From positions 1,086,672 through 1,150,671 of the forward strand of contig NZ_JACVAK010000002.1 of NCBI RefSeq assembly GCF_014851805.1: DNA of 64,000 nucleotides. The letters run 5' to 3'. This stretch comes from Pseudoxanthomonas sp. PXM02 (GTDB lineage Bacteria > Pseudomonadota > Gammaproteobacteria > Xanthomonadales > Xanthomonadaceae). This document shows positions 7,886 to 16,228 of this stretch, piece by piece; position 1 is the stretch's first letter, and every line of letters begins with the position of its first letter. The notes under the pieces were generated by a model. The model was not told where the DNA came from. It searched no databases and worked only from the letters and a program-made list of their open reading frames with translations. A program made the translations under genes and the position numbers.

Positions 7886-8111
7886 CCTGGCCGGATGCGT
7901 AATGACGGCGTGCTGATCTGGGGCTCGGGCCGGTTTGCTCCGTGCAGCCTGCTGTAGGACCGGGAGCACTTCATCCTGGCTTGTCGAGCCCGTGCCGGGG
8001 ATGGTCGTCCGACAGCGCATCGCGGGATAGCTTGACCAGGTGCGGCACTGTCCTGCCCACGGCACGCATCGACGGCGACTGCGCAAAAAATGCATAGCCC
8101 GGAAACGACGA

Positions 8112-8129
8112 AGGCCCGAAAACGGGCCT
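8112..8129 (-). terminator. Stem-loop downstream of tRNA-Leu
   Basis: AGGCCCG AAAA CGGGCCT is a perfect 7-bp stem with a 4-nt loop, 8 nt beyond the tRNA CCA end in the direction of tRNA transcription. The downstream tract is only moderately T-rich, so termination is likely but not certain. Confidence 0.65.
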
Positions 8130-8136
8130 AAGTCAC

Positions 8137-8222
8137 TGGTGCCGAAGGTGGGACTCGAACCCACACGCTTTTAAGGGCGGCGGATTTTGAGTCCGCTGCG
8201 TCTACCATTCCGCCACTTCGGC
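8137..8222 (-). tRNA. tRNA-Leu (anticodon CAA)
   Basis: Read on the minus strand, the acceptor arm GCCGAAG pairs with CTTCGGC and is followed by A and an encoded CCA. The anticodon stem GCGGA/TCCGC holds the loop CTCAAAA, giving anticodon CAA for the codon TTG. The GGTTCGAGTCC T-arm is present, and the long variable arm typical of class II tRNAs explains the length of 86 nt. Confidence 0.97.
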
Positions 8223-8283
8223 GCGGAGGCGGAGTATAGCTGAGCCCGGCCCCCCACCGACAGGGGCACGGTCCCGAAGCGCT

Positions 8284-8871
8284 TCAGTTGACCTGGTCGG
8301 TGCCCAGCAGGCGCTCGCCGCGACGCTGCCAGCCGTCCTTGCCAGCCTCTTCCTCCGGCGTGAAGATCCCGCAGCGGACCATCGTGCGCTGGTAGACGTG
8401 CAGGCTGACCGCGATCGCCTTGTCGCTGGGATTGCGAATGGTGTGGTACTCGTGCGGCGGAATCAGGCTGCCTGCCGATCCCGTGCCGGCCTCGATGGTG
8501 CCGGCGGGAACGAAGCGGTAACGCACGTCATCGTGCTCGGCCAGTTCGTACTGGGTGATCTCCAGCCGGCCGCGCCACACGCCCTCCACGCACCACATGC
8601 CCGAATGGTCGTGGATCTTGGTGCCCTGGCCCGGGCCCCAGGTCATCGCGATGACGCTGTAGCCGTGCTCCGGGCTGGTGTACAGCTCGCGCCGCGCGTA
8701 GTGGTCGGAGATGGGCTCCAGCACGCAGGACGGCAGGCTGACCTCTTCGTCGCAGATCAGTTCGCACAGCGACTTGCGCAGCGCATCGGTGACGGCGCGG
8801 TCGTCGCCCAGGGTGACGGCGGCGTCCAGCGAGGCGATCAGCTTGTCGGCGCCGGGGAAATCGAGGGTCAT
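8284..8871 (-). CDS. Cysteine dioxygenase family protein (cupin)
   Basis: 195 residues of a cupin thiol dioxygenase. The iron-binding HxH is His87 and His89 in KIHDHSGMWCVEG, and the third histidine is in the second cupin motif PPHEYHTIRN (His140 or His143). Cys94 and Tyr160 stand where the Cys-Tyr crosslink of classical cysteine dioxygenase forms, which favours cysteine over 3-mercaptopropionate as substrate. The reaction is the O2-dependent conversion of cysteine to cysteine sulfinate. The start is the ATG at 8871; the frame continues upstream only through the palindromic repeat. The gene is probably monocistronic. Confidence 0.85.
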   Translation of the reverse strand: MTLDFPGADKLIASLDAAVTLGDDRAVTDALRKSLCELICDEEVSLPSCVLEPISDHYARRELYTSPEHGYSVIAMTWGPGQGTKIHDHSGMWCVEGVWRGRLEITQYELAEHDDVRYRFVPAGTIEAGTGSAGSLIPPHEYHTIRNPSDKAIAVSLHVYQRTMVRCGIFTPEEEAGKDGWQRRGERLLGTDQVN

Positions 8872-8954
8872 GGCACGGCCCGCAGAAGAATGTGGGGCCA
8901 TTTTAGCCGGCTGGGCCGAGGAGGGTGTCGTGCGCTGCGGAATGGTCGGCTTTT

Positions 8955-9098
8955 CCCCTCTCCCCGCGCGCGGGGAGAGGGTGCCGAAGGCGGGTGAGGG
9001 GCGAACGGAGTGGGAACGCGTCGTTTGCAGCGGCAGATACCGCGCTCGCCCCTCATCCGTCCTCCGGGCACCTTCTCCCCGCCTGGCGGGGAGAAGGG
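8955..9098. repeat. GC-rich paired inverted repeat, copy 1
   Basis: Two arms, 8955-9003 and 9046-9098, are inverted copies of each other. Each consists of a CTCTCCCCG/CGGGGAGAG-type hairpin followed by GGTGCC, a short G-rich spacer and GGTGAGGGGCGA-like sequence. The same composition recurs at 11296-11472 and, in variant form, at the edges of the 20982-21733 element. It lies between the 3' end of metX and the 5' side of the cysteine dioxygenase gene. Dispersed palindromes of this style are common in Xanthomonadaceae intergenic DNA. Confidence 0.8.
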
Positions 9099-9109
9099 AG
9101 CAACAGCGG

Positions 9110-10237
9110 TCAGATCCCGCCCAGGAACTCCGCCACCGCCGGCCCGAACCGCTCGAAATCCACCAGGAAGGCGTCATGGCCCTGCGGCGACTCCAGCGGC
9201 AGGAACTCCGCCTGCGCCCCGCCGGCCGCCAGGCCCTCGGCGATCTGCTGCTGTTGCTGCAGCGGGAACAGGATATCGGTGGTGGCGCCGATGGCCAGCG
9301 CCCGCTGCACGCGGATCTTCGCCAGCCCCTTCACCACGTCGCCGTCCGCCCGCTCTTCACCGGCATAGTCGGCCAGATCGAACCAGTCCATCGACCGGCT
9401 GAGATAGAGATAGCAGTTGGGGTCGAAGCGGCGCACGAAGCGGCGTGCATGGCCTTCCAGATAGCTTTCCACCTGGAATTCCAGGCCGAACGGTTCCTCA
9501 TCCGGACGATCCGATTCCAGCCGCACGCGGCCGAAGCGGCCATCCCATTCAAGCGCCGAGCGGTAGGTGATCACGCCCAGCTTGCGGGCCATGCGCATGC
9601 CGGATTCCGGATACGTCTCGTCGTCGTACTGGCCGTGGTTCCAGTTGGGATCCAGCCGGATCGCCTCGCGCTGCAGCGAACGGATCGCGATGGAGAACGG
9701 CAACGCCTGCGCGCTGCCGGAGATGTTGATGTGCGTGCGCGCGGCACCGGGATGCAGCAACAGGTAGGCCAGCGCCGTCATGCCGCCCATCGAGTTGCCG
9801 ATGATGCAGGCCAGTTGTTCGACGCCGAGCCCGCGCACCACGTCGAACGCCGCCTTGGCGCCGTCTTCCACCGACAGCTCGGGGAAGTCGAGGCGGTACA
9901 GCGCGCCGGTATCCGGATTGATCGAGGCAGGACCGGTCGACCCTTTGCAGCTGCCCAGCGAATTCACGCAGATCACGAACCAGCGGTCGGTGTCGATCGG
10001 CTTGCCCGGACCGAGCATCGCCTCCCACCAGCCTTCGGCTTCGTTGCCGGCATTGCGTGCGGCATGCGCGTCCGGCGACAGGCCGGTGACGATCAGCACG
10101 GCGTTGTCGCGGCGTTCGTTGAGCGTGCCCCAGGTCTCGTACGCCATCCGCGCGCCATGCAGCGCGCCGCCGCGTTTCATGCGGAACGGCGAGGGCAGGG
10201 GATGGAAGCGGGTGCCGGGGGGGATGAATTCGGTCAT
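9110..10237 (-). CDS. metX: MetX-type homoserine/serine O-acyltransferase
   Basis: 375 residues, alpha/beta-hydrolase fold. The nucleophile Ser149 sits in GNSMGG, the oxyanion-side motif TGLSPDAHAA is near residue 51, and the acid/base residues are in NTDILFPLQQ-like ATTDILFPLQ and ESPQGHDAF at the C-terminus. MetX enzymes transfer an acyl group from acyl-CoA to homoserine for methionine synthesis. Proteins of exactly this subgroup in Xanthomonadales have also been described as serine O-succinyltransferases acting in cysteine synthesis, and sequence reading alone does not decide between them. It begins 27 nt after the EEP-family gene and may share its transcript. Confidence 0.85.
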   Translation of the reverse strand: MTEFIPPGTRFHPLPSPFRMKRGGALHGARMAYETWGTLNERRDNAVLIVTGLSPDAHAARNAGNEAEGWWEAMLGPGKPIDTDRWFVICVNSLGSCKGSTGPASINPDTGALYRLDFPELSVEDGAKAAFDVVRGLGVEQLACIIGNSMGGMTALAYLLLHPGAARTHINISGSAQALPFSIAIRSLQREAIRLDPNWNHGQYDDETYPESGMRMARKLGVITYRSALEWDGRFGRVRLESDRPDEEPFGLEFQVESYLEGHARRFVRRFDPNCYLYLSRSMDWFDLADYAGEERADGDVVKGLAKIRVQRALAIGATTDILFPLQQQQQIAEGLAAGGAQAEFLPLESPQGHDAFLVDFERFGPAVAEFLGGI

Positions 10238-10264
10238 CGGACAAGTGTAGCGATCCGGGGGACG

Positions 10265-11107
10265 CTATTCGCCCTGCCAGCGCAGTCCGACGCGGACGGG
10301 CAGGTGGTCGGAGCCGATATCGGGACCACGTTCCGCGCCGGTTTGCGCGAAGCCGGACGAGACCAGGACGTGATCGATGCCGATGCCGAACACGCCCGCC
10401 CCCTCGCTAGGGTACGTCGGCGCCCCGCCGGTGGTGCGGCGCAGGGCGCGCATGTCCGCACCCAGCAAGGCGCTGGACCAGGGGGTGGCATTGAGATCGC
10501 CGGCCACGATCATCGGCTCATTCGTGGCCGATACCGCCAGTTCGCGCATCAGCTTGTCGCGTGCGCGGTACTTGCGCGTGGCCATCGGCGGCTTGGGGTG
10601 TGCGGCGACGAAGCGGACGCGATGTCCGTCGATGTCCAGGCCGGCCTCCATCCGCAACGCGCCGAGACGATCCTCCACCAGCCGCACGTCGTGCAGGGGT
10701 CGGTCCGACAGGATACCCAGGCCCGGAGGCGATACGAGCGGATGCAGCGCGCGATGCGCGAATCCGCCGTAGCTCCGTCGTGCCAATGGGTCCGCATAGT
10801 CGGGGGACAGTTCGGTCAGCACGACGATGTCGGCAGGTTGGTGTTGCAGCCAAGCGAGGAGCGCGGCAGGGTCGCGTTGGCGGATGTTGACGTTGGCCAC
10901 CGCCATCACGAGATCCGGTGGTCCTTCCGAGCGTGGCGCCTTGGGGCTGGCGGTGAACCACGGCAATGCCAGCAGCGGCAGGCAAAGCAGCCAGCGCCTG
11001 TCGCGCAGCGCCCCGATCCCGCAGGCAATCAACCACGCCAGAACGTAGAGCGGCTGCCAGTGAGCGAACAGGTCCAATGCCCAGCCGAGGGACCCCTGAC
11101 CGGGCAT
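10265..11107 (-). CDS. Endonuclease/exonuclease/phosphatase family membrane protein
   Basis: 280 residues. Two membrane helices (about 18-34 and 38-52) precede an EEP catalytic domain whose motifs are in order: VANVNIR (about 69), LTELSPDYADP with the metal-binding Glu, AHPKPP, GDLNATPWS and the final GSDHLPVRV with the catalytic Asp-His pair. The active site therefore looks intact. The family includes YafD-like inner-membrane proteins that normally have three N-terminal helices; here the first lies in the same frame upstream of a TGA (see 11108-11197). The gene precedes metX on the same strand. Confidence 0.75.
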   Translation of the reverse strand: MPGQGSLGWALDLFAHWQPLYVLAWLIACGIGALRDRRWLLCLPLLALPWFTASPKAPRSEGPPDLVMAVANVNIRQRDPAALLAWLQHQPADIVVLTELSPDYADPLARRSYGGFAHRALHPLVSPPGLGILSDRPLHDVRLVEDRLGALRMEAGLDIDGHRVRFVAAHPKPPMATRKYRARDKLMRELAVSATNEPMIVAGDLNATPWSSALLGADMRALRRTTGGAPTYPSEGAGVFGIGIDHVLVSSGFAQTGAERGPDIGSDHLPVRVGLRWQGE

Positions 11108-11197
11108 TCACGCGCGTTGCAGGGGCAGCAGCAAGCCGAGCAGGGCGGGCACGGCGATCCACGGAGCGAGCCGGGACAGGTTGCGTGCGAGGCTCAT
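11108..11197 (-). pseudogene. Detached N-terminal segment of the EEP-family gene
   Basis: ATG 11197 opens a 29-residue frame, MSLARNLSRLAPWIAVPALL and on to LQRA, that is one membrane helix and ends in TGA at 11110-11108. The next codon is the ATG of the EEP gene, in the same frame. Homologues of the YafD type carry a helix in just this place, so the likeliest reading is a full-length gene of about 310 codons interrupted by one nonsense codon, with possible re-initiation at the adjoining ATG. A real tiny leader ORF cannot be excluded. Confidence 0.4.
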
Positions 11198-11295
11198 GCG
11201 GCAGGCGGGGATTGGATCATCGCTGAAGTTTAAGAGACGACGCCACGCCATGCAGGCGCCGCGCATGTGGCGCTACCCGCGATGCGTGATCGACA

Positions 11296-11472
11296 TCCCT
11301 CGCCCTGCGAAGCGGCGAGAGGGTGCCCGGAGGGCGGGTGAGGGGCGAACGGAGTAGAGATACTGACGTTGCGATCAGCGTCAACGTGCGTCTAGAGGGG
11401 GGCGAAGGGCTCGCGCGAAGAGCGCCCCTCATCCGCCCCCGGGCACCTTCTCCCCGCAGGCGGGGAGAAGGG
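11296..11472. repeat. GC-rich paired inverted repeat, copy 2
   Basis: Arms 11296-11348 and 11422-11472 repeat the design of the 8955-9098 element: hairpin, GGTGCCCGG, then GGTGAGGGGCGA on one side and its inverse on the other, about 70 bp apart. It fills most of the 290-bp gene-free stretch between ccmI and the EEP-family gene. The rest of that stretch shows nothing else. Confidence 0.8.
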
Positions 11473-11488
11473 ATCGACACACTGCGCC

Positions 11489-12505
11489 TTACGGCACCAC
11501 GCGATCGATGGTCAGCGTGTAGGTGTTGCCGGCCTTGACGTCGGCGGTGACGGCTTCGGCTTCCAGGTCGCCGGATTGCGCGGTGGGGCCGTTGCCCTTG
11601 GCGATGCGGGCGACCAGTTGCACCTGCGGGAGTTGCGAGAGCTTCAGCGTGGGCATCGGGCTGTCGCCGTCGCCCAGCGGCACGGTCACCGGGAACGCGG
11701 ACACCGGCAGGCGCTTGGCGGCGACCGGCATCGGCGGGCCGTCCATCTGGCGGGCGAACACGAACAGCGTGTCGTCGGGCGCCAGCTTGTCCTTCAGCGC
11801 GGGCGCCAGGTCCACCGTCACCGTCAGCAGGGCTGGCGGGGCGTCCGCGGCCGACGTGGGCGCGGTGTCGGCCAGGGGCGGCAGGCCGGCGTCGGCGCGG
11901 GCCTCGTTGATCTGCGTGCGCAGGGTGGCGGCGGTGTTCGGATCGACCTTGGCGAGCAGCGGCTCCCACGTCTTCGCCGCTTCCGCGTGCTTGCCTTCCT
12001 GGCGCTGCGCCAGGCCGACGAACCACAGCGCACGCTGGTGATCGGGATTGATCGCGATGGCCTTGTCCAGCAGCGCGATGGCCTGCGTATCCAGCTTGCG
12101 CTCGGCGTTGTTGAACAGCCGTGCCTGCGCTGCTTCGACCAGCAGGTCGGCGTCGGTGGGCAGCAACTGCACCGCGCGCTCGAACGCCTTCTGTGCGTCG
12201 TCGTAGCGCTGCAGGGCGGCGTAGGACTTGCCGAGTAGGCGCCAGCCTTCCGGTTCGTTCGGCTGCTTCTTCAGCTCGGCTTCCAGCTGCGCCACCGCCT
12301 CGTCCAGCGTGGCCGGCATGGGCGTGGTCGCCTGCGGCTCCAGCGCGGCCGGGGTGCCGACCACGCGGTACAGCGCGAACGTGGCGATGCCCAGCGTCGC
12401 CACGCCGGCCAGCACCAGCGTGCGCGCATCGCGCCGGAGCGGCCACAGCACCGCCAGCAGCACGGCCAGCGACAGCACGATGGCGAGGATCACGAAAGCG
12501 GTCAT
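11489..12505 (-). CDS. ccmI: Cytochrome c maturation protein CcmI
   Basis: 338 residues. Two N-terminal membrane helices (about 3-21 and 30-46) are followed by a TPR region (EGWRLLGKSYAALQRYDDA, AFERAVQLLPTDADLL, AIALLDKAIAINPDHQRALW), then a periplasmic domain. CcmI holds apocytochrome c and hands it to the CcmFH ligation complex. Its start overlaps the ccmH stop by one base (TGATG). It is the last gene of the ccm operon, and the GC-rich repeat lies directly after it. Confidence 0.9.
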   Translation of the reverse strand: MTAFVILAIVLSLAVLLAVLWPLRRDARTLVLAGVATLGIATFALYRVVGTPAALEPQATTPMPATLDEAVAQLEAELKKQPNEPEGWRLLGKSYAALQRYDDAQKAFERAVQLLPTDADLLVEAAQARLFNNAERKLDTQAIALLDKAIAINPDHQRALWFVGLAQRQEGKHAEAAKTWEPLLAKVDPNTAATLRTQINEARADAGLPPLADTAPTSAADAPPALLTVTVDLAPALKDKLAPDDTLFVFARQMDGPPMPVAAKRLPVSAFPVTVPLGDGDSPMPTLKLSQLPQVQLVARIAKGNGPTAQSGDLEAEAVTADVKAGNTYTLTIDRVVP

Positions 12506-12963
12506 CACCACTCCTGGTCGGTGTCGTCGGTGGCGGGCGCCGGCTGCTTCGCGCGCTTGGCCACGATCAGGCCGACCCACACGCCGCCGGCGAGCAGCAG
12601 GAACAGCGGGCCGAACCAGAGGATGTAGGTGCCGGGCGCGACGTCGGGCTTGTACAGCACGAACTCGCCGTAACGGTCGACCAGGAAGCGCTTCACCTGT
12701 GCGTCGTCCTTGCCCTGGCGCATCAGGTCCAGCACCTCGCGACGCAGGTCGTGCGCGATCTGGGCGTTGGAGTCGGCCAGCGACTGGTTCTGGCACATCA
12801 CGCAGCGCAGTTCGGCAGTGAGCTTGTGGAAGCGGACTTCCTCGGCGTCATCGCGGAACTGCAGCGGGGTGGGATCGCTGGCCTGCGCGAACACGGGCGC
12901 GGCGGTGGCGACCAGCATCGTCAGCAGCAAAGCGCGCAGCAACGCGGGCAGGCGAAGGGTCAT
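12505..12963 (-). CDS. ccmH: Cytochrome c maturation protein CcmH
   Basis: 152 residues: signal peptide ending VFAQA, then the thiol motif LRCVMCQNQS with Cys54 and Cys57, a helical region, and a C-terminal membrane anchor (ILWFGPLFLLLAGGVWVGLIV). CcmH reduces or resolves apocytochrome thiols as part of the CcmFHI haem ligation complex in the periplasm. The protein has a single CcmH module, with CcmI encoded separately, so this is the split arrangement rather than the fused E. coli one. ATGA overlap with the upstream dsbE/ccmG. Confidence 0.93.
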   Translation of the reverse strand: MTLRLPALLRALLLTMLVATAAPVFAQASDPTPLQFRDDAEEVRFHKLTAELRCVMCQNQSLADSNAQIAHDLRREVLDLMRQGKDDAQVKRFLVDRYGEFVLYKPDVAPGTYILWFGPLFLLLAGGVWVGLIVAKRAKQPAPATDDTDQEW

Positions 12964-13556
12964 GGCGCGGCTTCGATCTTTTCCAGCGCCGGAATCAGCT
13001 GGTGGTCGATGATGGCCTGGTCGATGGCGCCGACATGCTTCCAGCGGATGATGCCCTTGCCGTCGACGAGGAAGGTTTCCGGCGCGCCGTAGATGCCCCA
13101 GTCGATCGCGGTACGGCCTTCCAGGTCGGCGACGACCATCATGTACGGATTGCCGAACTGCTCCAGCCAGCGCAGCGCGTCCTCGCGTTCGTCCTTGAGG
13201 TTGTAGCCGATGAAGCGCACGCGCTTGGTCAGCGCGAACTGCGTCAGGATGGGGTGCTCGACGCGGCACTCGGGGCACCAGCTGCCCCAGACATTCATCA
13301 CGTAGGGCTGGCCGGCGAGGTCGGCGTTGGTGACGCGCTTGGCCGGGTCGTGCAGCAGCGGCAGATCGAAGGCCGGTGCCGGCTTGCCGATCAGCGGCGA
13401 CGGCAGCGCGTCGCGCCCGGCGCGGTCGGACTGCGACACGCCGTAATACAGCAGGCCCATCAGGCCGACGAAGAACAGGCCGATGATGACCAGCGCGAAC
13501 GTCAGCGCACCGCGCGAGCGCGGCGGCGAAGGCGGGAGTTCGGAAGCGTTGTTCAT
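12960..13556 (-). CDS. ccmG: Thiol:disulfide interchange protein CcmG/DsbE
   Basis: 198 residues, anchored by one N-terminal helix (about 18-39), with a periplasmic thioredoxin fold. The redox site is WCPEC (residues 93-97), and the cis-Pro loop is in IYGAPETFLVDGKG, the CcmG hallmark sequence region. It supplies reductant from CcmD-/DsbD-type donors to keep apocytochrome c cysteines reduced before haem attachment. Start ATG 13556; overlaps ccmF upstream and ccmH downstream, each by four bases. Confidence 0.94.
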   Translation of the reverse strand: MNNASELPPSPPRSRGALTFALVIIGLFFVGLMGLLYYGVSQSDRAGRDALPSPLIGKPAPAFDLPLLHDPAKRVTNADLAGQPYVMNVWGSWCPECRVEHPILTQFALTKRVRFIGYNLKDEREDALRWLEQFGNPYMMVVADLEGRTAIDWGIYGAPETFLVDGKGIIRWKHVGAIDQAIIDHQLIPALEKIEAAP

Positions 13557-15493
13557 GCGGGACGCGCCTCGGATTTCTTGTGGTTCCGGAACCGGCGGTC
13601 GGCGGCGGTGACGAAGCCGCCCAGCGCCATCAGCGCAGCGCCGAGCCAGATCCAGCGGATGAAGGGTTTGATGTGCACGCGCAGCGCCCAGGCCCCGTTG
13701 CCGAGCGGCTCGCCGATGGCGACGAACACATCGCCCAGCAAGCCCGGTTTGATACCGGCTTCGGTCATCACCTGGCCGCCACTGGCATAGGCACGCTTCT
13801 CCGGGTGCAGCAGCGTCACCGGCTTGCCGTCGCGCAGGATCTGCACATGGCCGCGGTCGGACAGGTAGTTGGGACCCTGGGTTTCATCGACGCCCTGGAA
13901 GTGGAAGCCCCAGCGGCCGACTTCGACAGTCTGGCCGGGTTTCACCGCCAGTTCGCGCTGCACGTTCAAGCCTTCGACCAGCAGTGCGCCGACCAGGAAC
14001 ACGGCGACGCCGGTGTGCGCCAGCGTCATGCCGAGCATTTCGGGCGTGAAGCGTCCGTTGGCGCGCAGGCGCTGCCAGAGGAAGCGCAGCGTGCCCAGGC
14101 CGACCCAGGCCGCACCGAGGATGCCGGCGGCGACCTTCAGCTTGCCCTGCGGCGCCATGAAGTACGCGATGACGGCGAGCACGAGCGACAGACCGGCCCA
14201 CGGCAGCAGCATCGCGAACGGCTTGGCCAGGTTGTCGCGCTGCCACTTGGTGATCGGCCCGAACGGCACCAGCGCCACCAGTGGCGCCATCAGCACGATG
14301 AAGAGCAGGCTGAAGTAGGGGGGGCCCACGGAGATCTTGCCGAGGTCCAGCGCGTCGGCGATCAACGGATACAGCGTGCCCAGCAGCACCATCGCGCAGG
14401 CGGCGGTCAGCAGCAGGTTGTTGGCCAGCAGTAGCGTCTCGCGCGAGCTGGCGGCGAAGTACGACTTCTCCGATTCGCCATCGGCCAGCTGAGGCGCGCG
14501 CAGCGCATACAGCAGCAGCGAGCTGCCGATCACGAGGCCGAGGAAGATCAGGATGAAGACGCCGCGGGTGGGGTCGGCGGCAAAGGCATGCACGCTGGTG
14601 ATCACGCCGGAGCGGACCAGGAAGGTGCCGAGCAGCGACAGCGAGAACGCGGCGATCGCGAGCAGCAGGGTCCAGCCACGGAACGCACCGCGCTTCTCGG
14701 TGACCGCCTGCGAATGGATCAGCGCCGCGCCGACCAGCCACGGCATGAAGCTGGCGTTCTCGACCGGATCCCAGAACCACCAGCCGCCCCAGCCGAGTTC
14801 GTAGTACGCCCACCAGCTGCCCAGCGCGATGCCCAGCGTCAGGAAGCCCCAAGCCACGTTCGTCCACGGCCGTGTCCAGCGCAGCCAGCGCGCATCCACG
14901 TGGCCATCGAGCAGGGCGGCGATGGCGAACGCGAACGGGACCACGAAGCCCACGTAGCCGACGTACAGCAGCGGCGGATGGATGATCATCCCCGGGTCCT
15001 GCAGTAGCGGGTTGAGGTCGCGACCTTCGCCGGGCGACGGCAACAGGCGGACAAAGGGATTGGAGGTGAAGATCAGGAAGGCGAGGAAGCCGATGGCCAC
15101 GATGCCCATCACGCCCAGCACGCGTGCCATCACCACGTCGGGCAGGCCCCGCGAGAACAGCGCCACGGCGCCGGTCCACAACGCGAGCACCAGCGCCCAC
15201 AGCAGCAGCGAGCCTTCGTGCGAGCCCCACACCGCGGTGTAGCGGTAGACCATGGGCAGCAGCGAGTTGGAGTTGTCGGCCACGTACTTGACCGAGAAAT
15301 CCTGCGTCACGAACGCCACCGTCAGCGCGATAAAGGCCAGCATCACCAGCCACAGCTGCGCGTACGCCGCCGGGCGTGCCACGTCCATCCACGCGGCCTT
15401 GTTGCGCTGTGCGCCGGCCAGCGGCAGCACCGCCTGCAGGACCGCGACCAGCAGCGCGAGGATCAGCGCGATTTGTCCGATTTCAGGGAGCAT
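13553..15493 (-). CDS. ccmF: Haem lyase subunit CcmF
   Basis: 646 residues with about 14-15 membrane segments. It carries the tryptophan-rich WWD haem-handling signature GGWWFWDPVENASFMPW, the periplasmic histidine regions GSHEGS and IIHPPLLY, and a large C-terminal periplasmic domain. CcmF accepts holo-CcmE haem and, with CcmH and CcmI, forms the thioether bonds of c-type cytochromes. ATG 15493 is chosen, giving MLPEIGQIALILALL directly; the frame before it is not conserved-looking. It lies about 100 bp downstream of ccmE, the largest gap within the operon. Confidence 0.95.
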   Translation of the reverse strand: MLPEIGQIALILALLVAVLQAVLPLAGAQRNKAAWMDVARPAAYAQLWLVMLAFIALTVAFVTQDFSVKYVADNSNSLLPMVYRYTAVWGSHEGSLLLWALVLALWTGAVALFSRGLPDVVMARVLGVMGIVAIGFLAFLIFTSNPFVRLLPSPGEGRDLNPLLQDPGMIIHPPLLYVGYVGFVVPFAFAIAALLDGHVDARWLRWTRPWTNVAWGFLTLGIALGSWWAYYELGWGGWWFWDPVENASFMPWLVGAALIHSQAVTEKRGAFRGWTLLLAIAAFSLSLLGTFLVRSGVITSVHAFAADPTRGVFILIFLGLVIGSSLLLYALRAPQLADGESEKSYFAASSRETLLLANNLLLTAACAMVLLGTLYPLIADALDLGKISVGPPYFSLLFIVLMAPLVALVPFGPITKWQRDNLAKPFAMLLPWAGLSLVLAVIAYFMAPQGKLKVAAGILGAAWVGLGTLRFLWQRLRANGRFTPEMLGMTLAHTGVAVFLVGALLVEGLNVQRELAVKPGQTVEVGRWGFHFQGVDETQGPNYLSDRGHVQILRDGKPVTLLHPEKRAYASGGQVMTEAGIKPGLLGDVFVAIGEPLGNGAWALRVHIKPFIRWIWLGAALMALGGFVTAADRRFRNHKKSEARPA

Positions 15494-15595
15494 CAGGAAT
15501 CCATTGCCTCGTCCCGGAACGGGAGTGGGTGAAAACACGGATCGGGCGGGCAGCGTCGCCGGTGGTCGGGCGCACGCGCGGGACAGGCGCGACGA

Positions 15596-16057
15596 TCAAT
15601 ACGCCGACTCCGCCGGCGTGGCCTGGACGTCGTGCTTCTGGTGCGCCTTGCCCATCTTGTCGGCGACTTCCTTCGGCATGTAGGCCTCGTCGTGCTTGGC
15701 CAGCACATCGGTGGCGACGAACACGCCGTCCTGCATCGAACCCGTCGCGACCACGGCCTGCCCTTCGCGGAACAGATCGGGCAGGATCTTGTCGTAGCGC
15801 ACGGTCAGCTGCGCATCGCCGTCGGTCACGCCGAACTGCGAGACCAGCGAACCGGGTTCGCGCTTGAACGAGCCTTTCTCCACCATGCCACCGAGGCGGA
15901 AGCGGGATTCGCCCGCTTCGCCGCGCAGTACTTCCGCCGGGGTGTATAGGTAGGCCACGTTGCGCTGCAGGGCCATCGCGATCAGCGCGGTGGCGATGCC
16001 CGCCACCACGACGGCGAGCAGTACGAACAGCAGGCGACGGCGTCGAACGGGATTCAT
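15596..16057 (-). CDS. ccmE: Haem chaperone CcmE
   Basis: 153 residues: a basic N-terminus [10 protein letters not shown], one membrane anchor, then an OB-fold periplasmic domain. His122 in [10 protein letters not shown] is the residue that binds haem covalently, and Tyr126 the conserved axial ligand. CcmE carries haem from the CcmABCD export/release complex to CcmF. The C-terminal tail is short and variable, as usual. It begins three bases after the ccmD stop. Confidence 0.95.
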   Translation of the reverse strand: MNPVRRRRLLFVLLAVVVAGIATALIAMALQRNVAYLYTPAEVLRGEAGESRFRLGGMVEKGSFKREPGSLVSQFGVTDGDAQLTVRYDKILPDLFREGQAVVATGSMQDGVFVATDVLAKHDEAYMPKEVADKMGKAHQKHDVQATPAESAY

Positions 16058-16060
16058 CGG

Positions 16061-16228
16061 TCAGCGTTCCAGGTCGGCGGGGGCGGCACTGCGGCGCGCA
16101 TCGCGCGCCACGCGTTGGCGGACGGCGCGAAGTTCGCGGCGTATCTGCAGGCGCGGCGCCAGGAAGTCCCAGCCCAGCACCACGGCGAACACGGCGTAGG
16201 CGCCGATGACGTATTCGAGGTAGCTCAC
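16061..16228 (-). CDS. ccmD: Haem exporter protein CcmD
   Basis: 55 residues starting from GTG: MSYLEYVIGAYAVFAVVLGW, then a basic cytoplasmic tail (RRELRAVRQRVARDARR). One membrane helix plus a charged tail at exactly this position between ccmC and ccmE is CcmD, the small subunit that releases holo-CcmE from CcmABC. The GTG start overlaps the ccmC stop (GTGA, 16225-16228), which fixes the otherwise easily missed start. Confidence 0.88.
   Translation of the reverse strand: MSYLEYVIGAYAVFAVVLGWDFLAPRLQIRRELRAVRQRVARDARRSAAPADLER

Noticed and set aside
8711..11233. An 840-codon open frame on the plus strand across cysteine dioxygenase, metX and the EEP gene
   Set aside because: It is antisense to three intact genes with catalytic motifs; its product is His/Arg/Gln-rich, the mark of a high-GC antisense frame.
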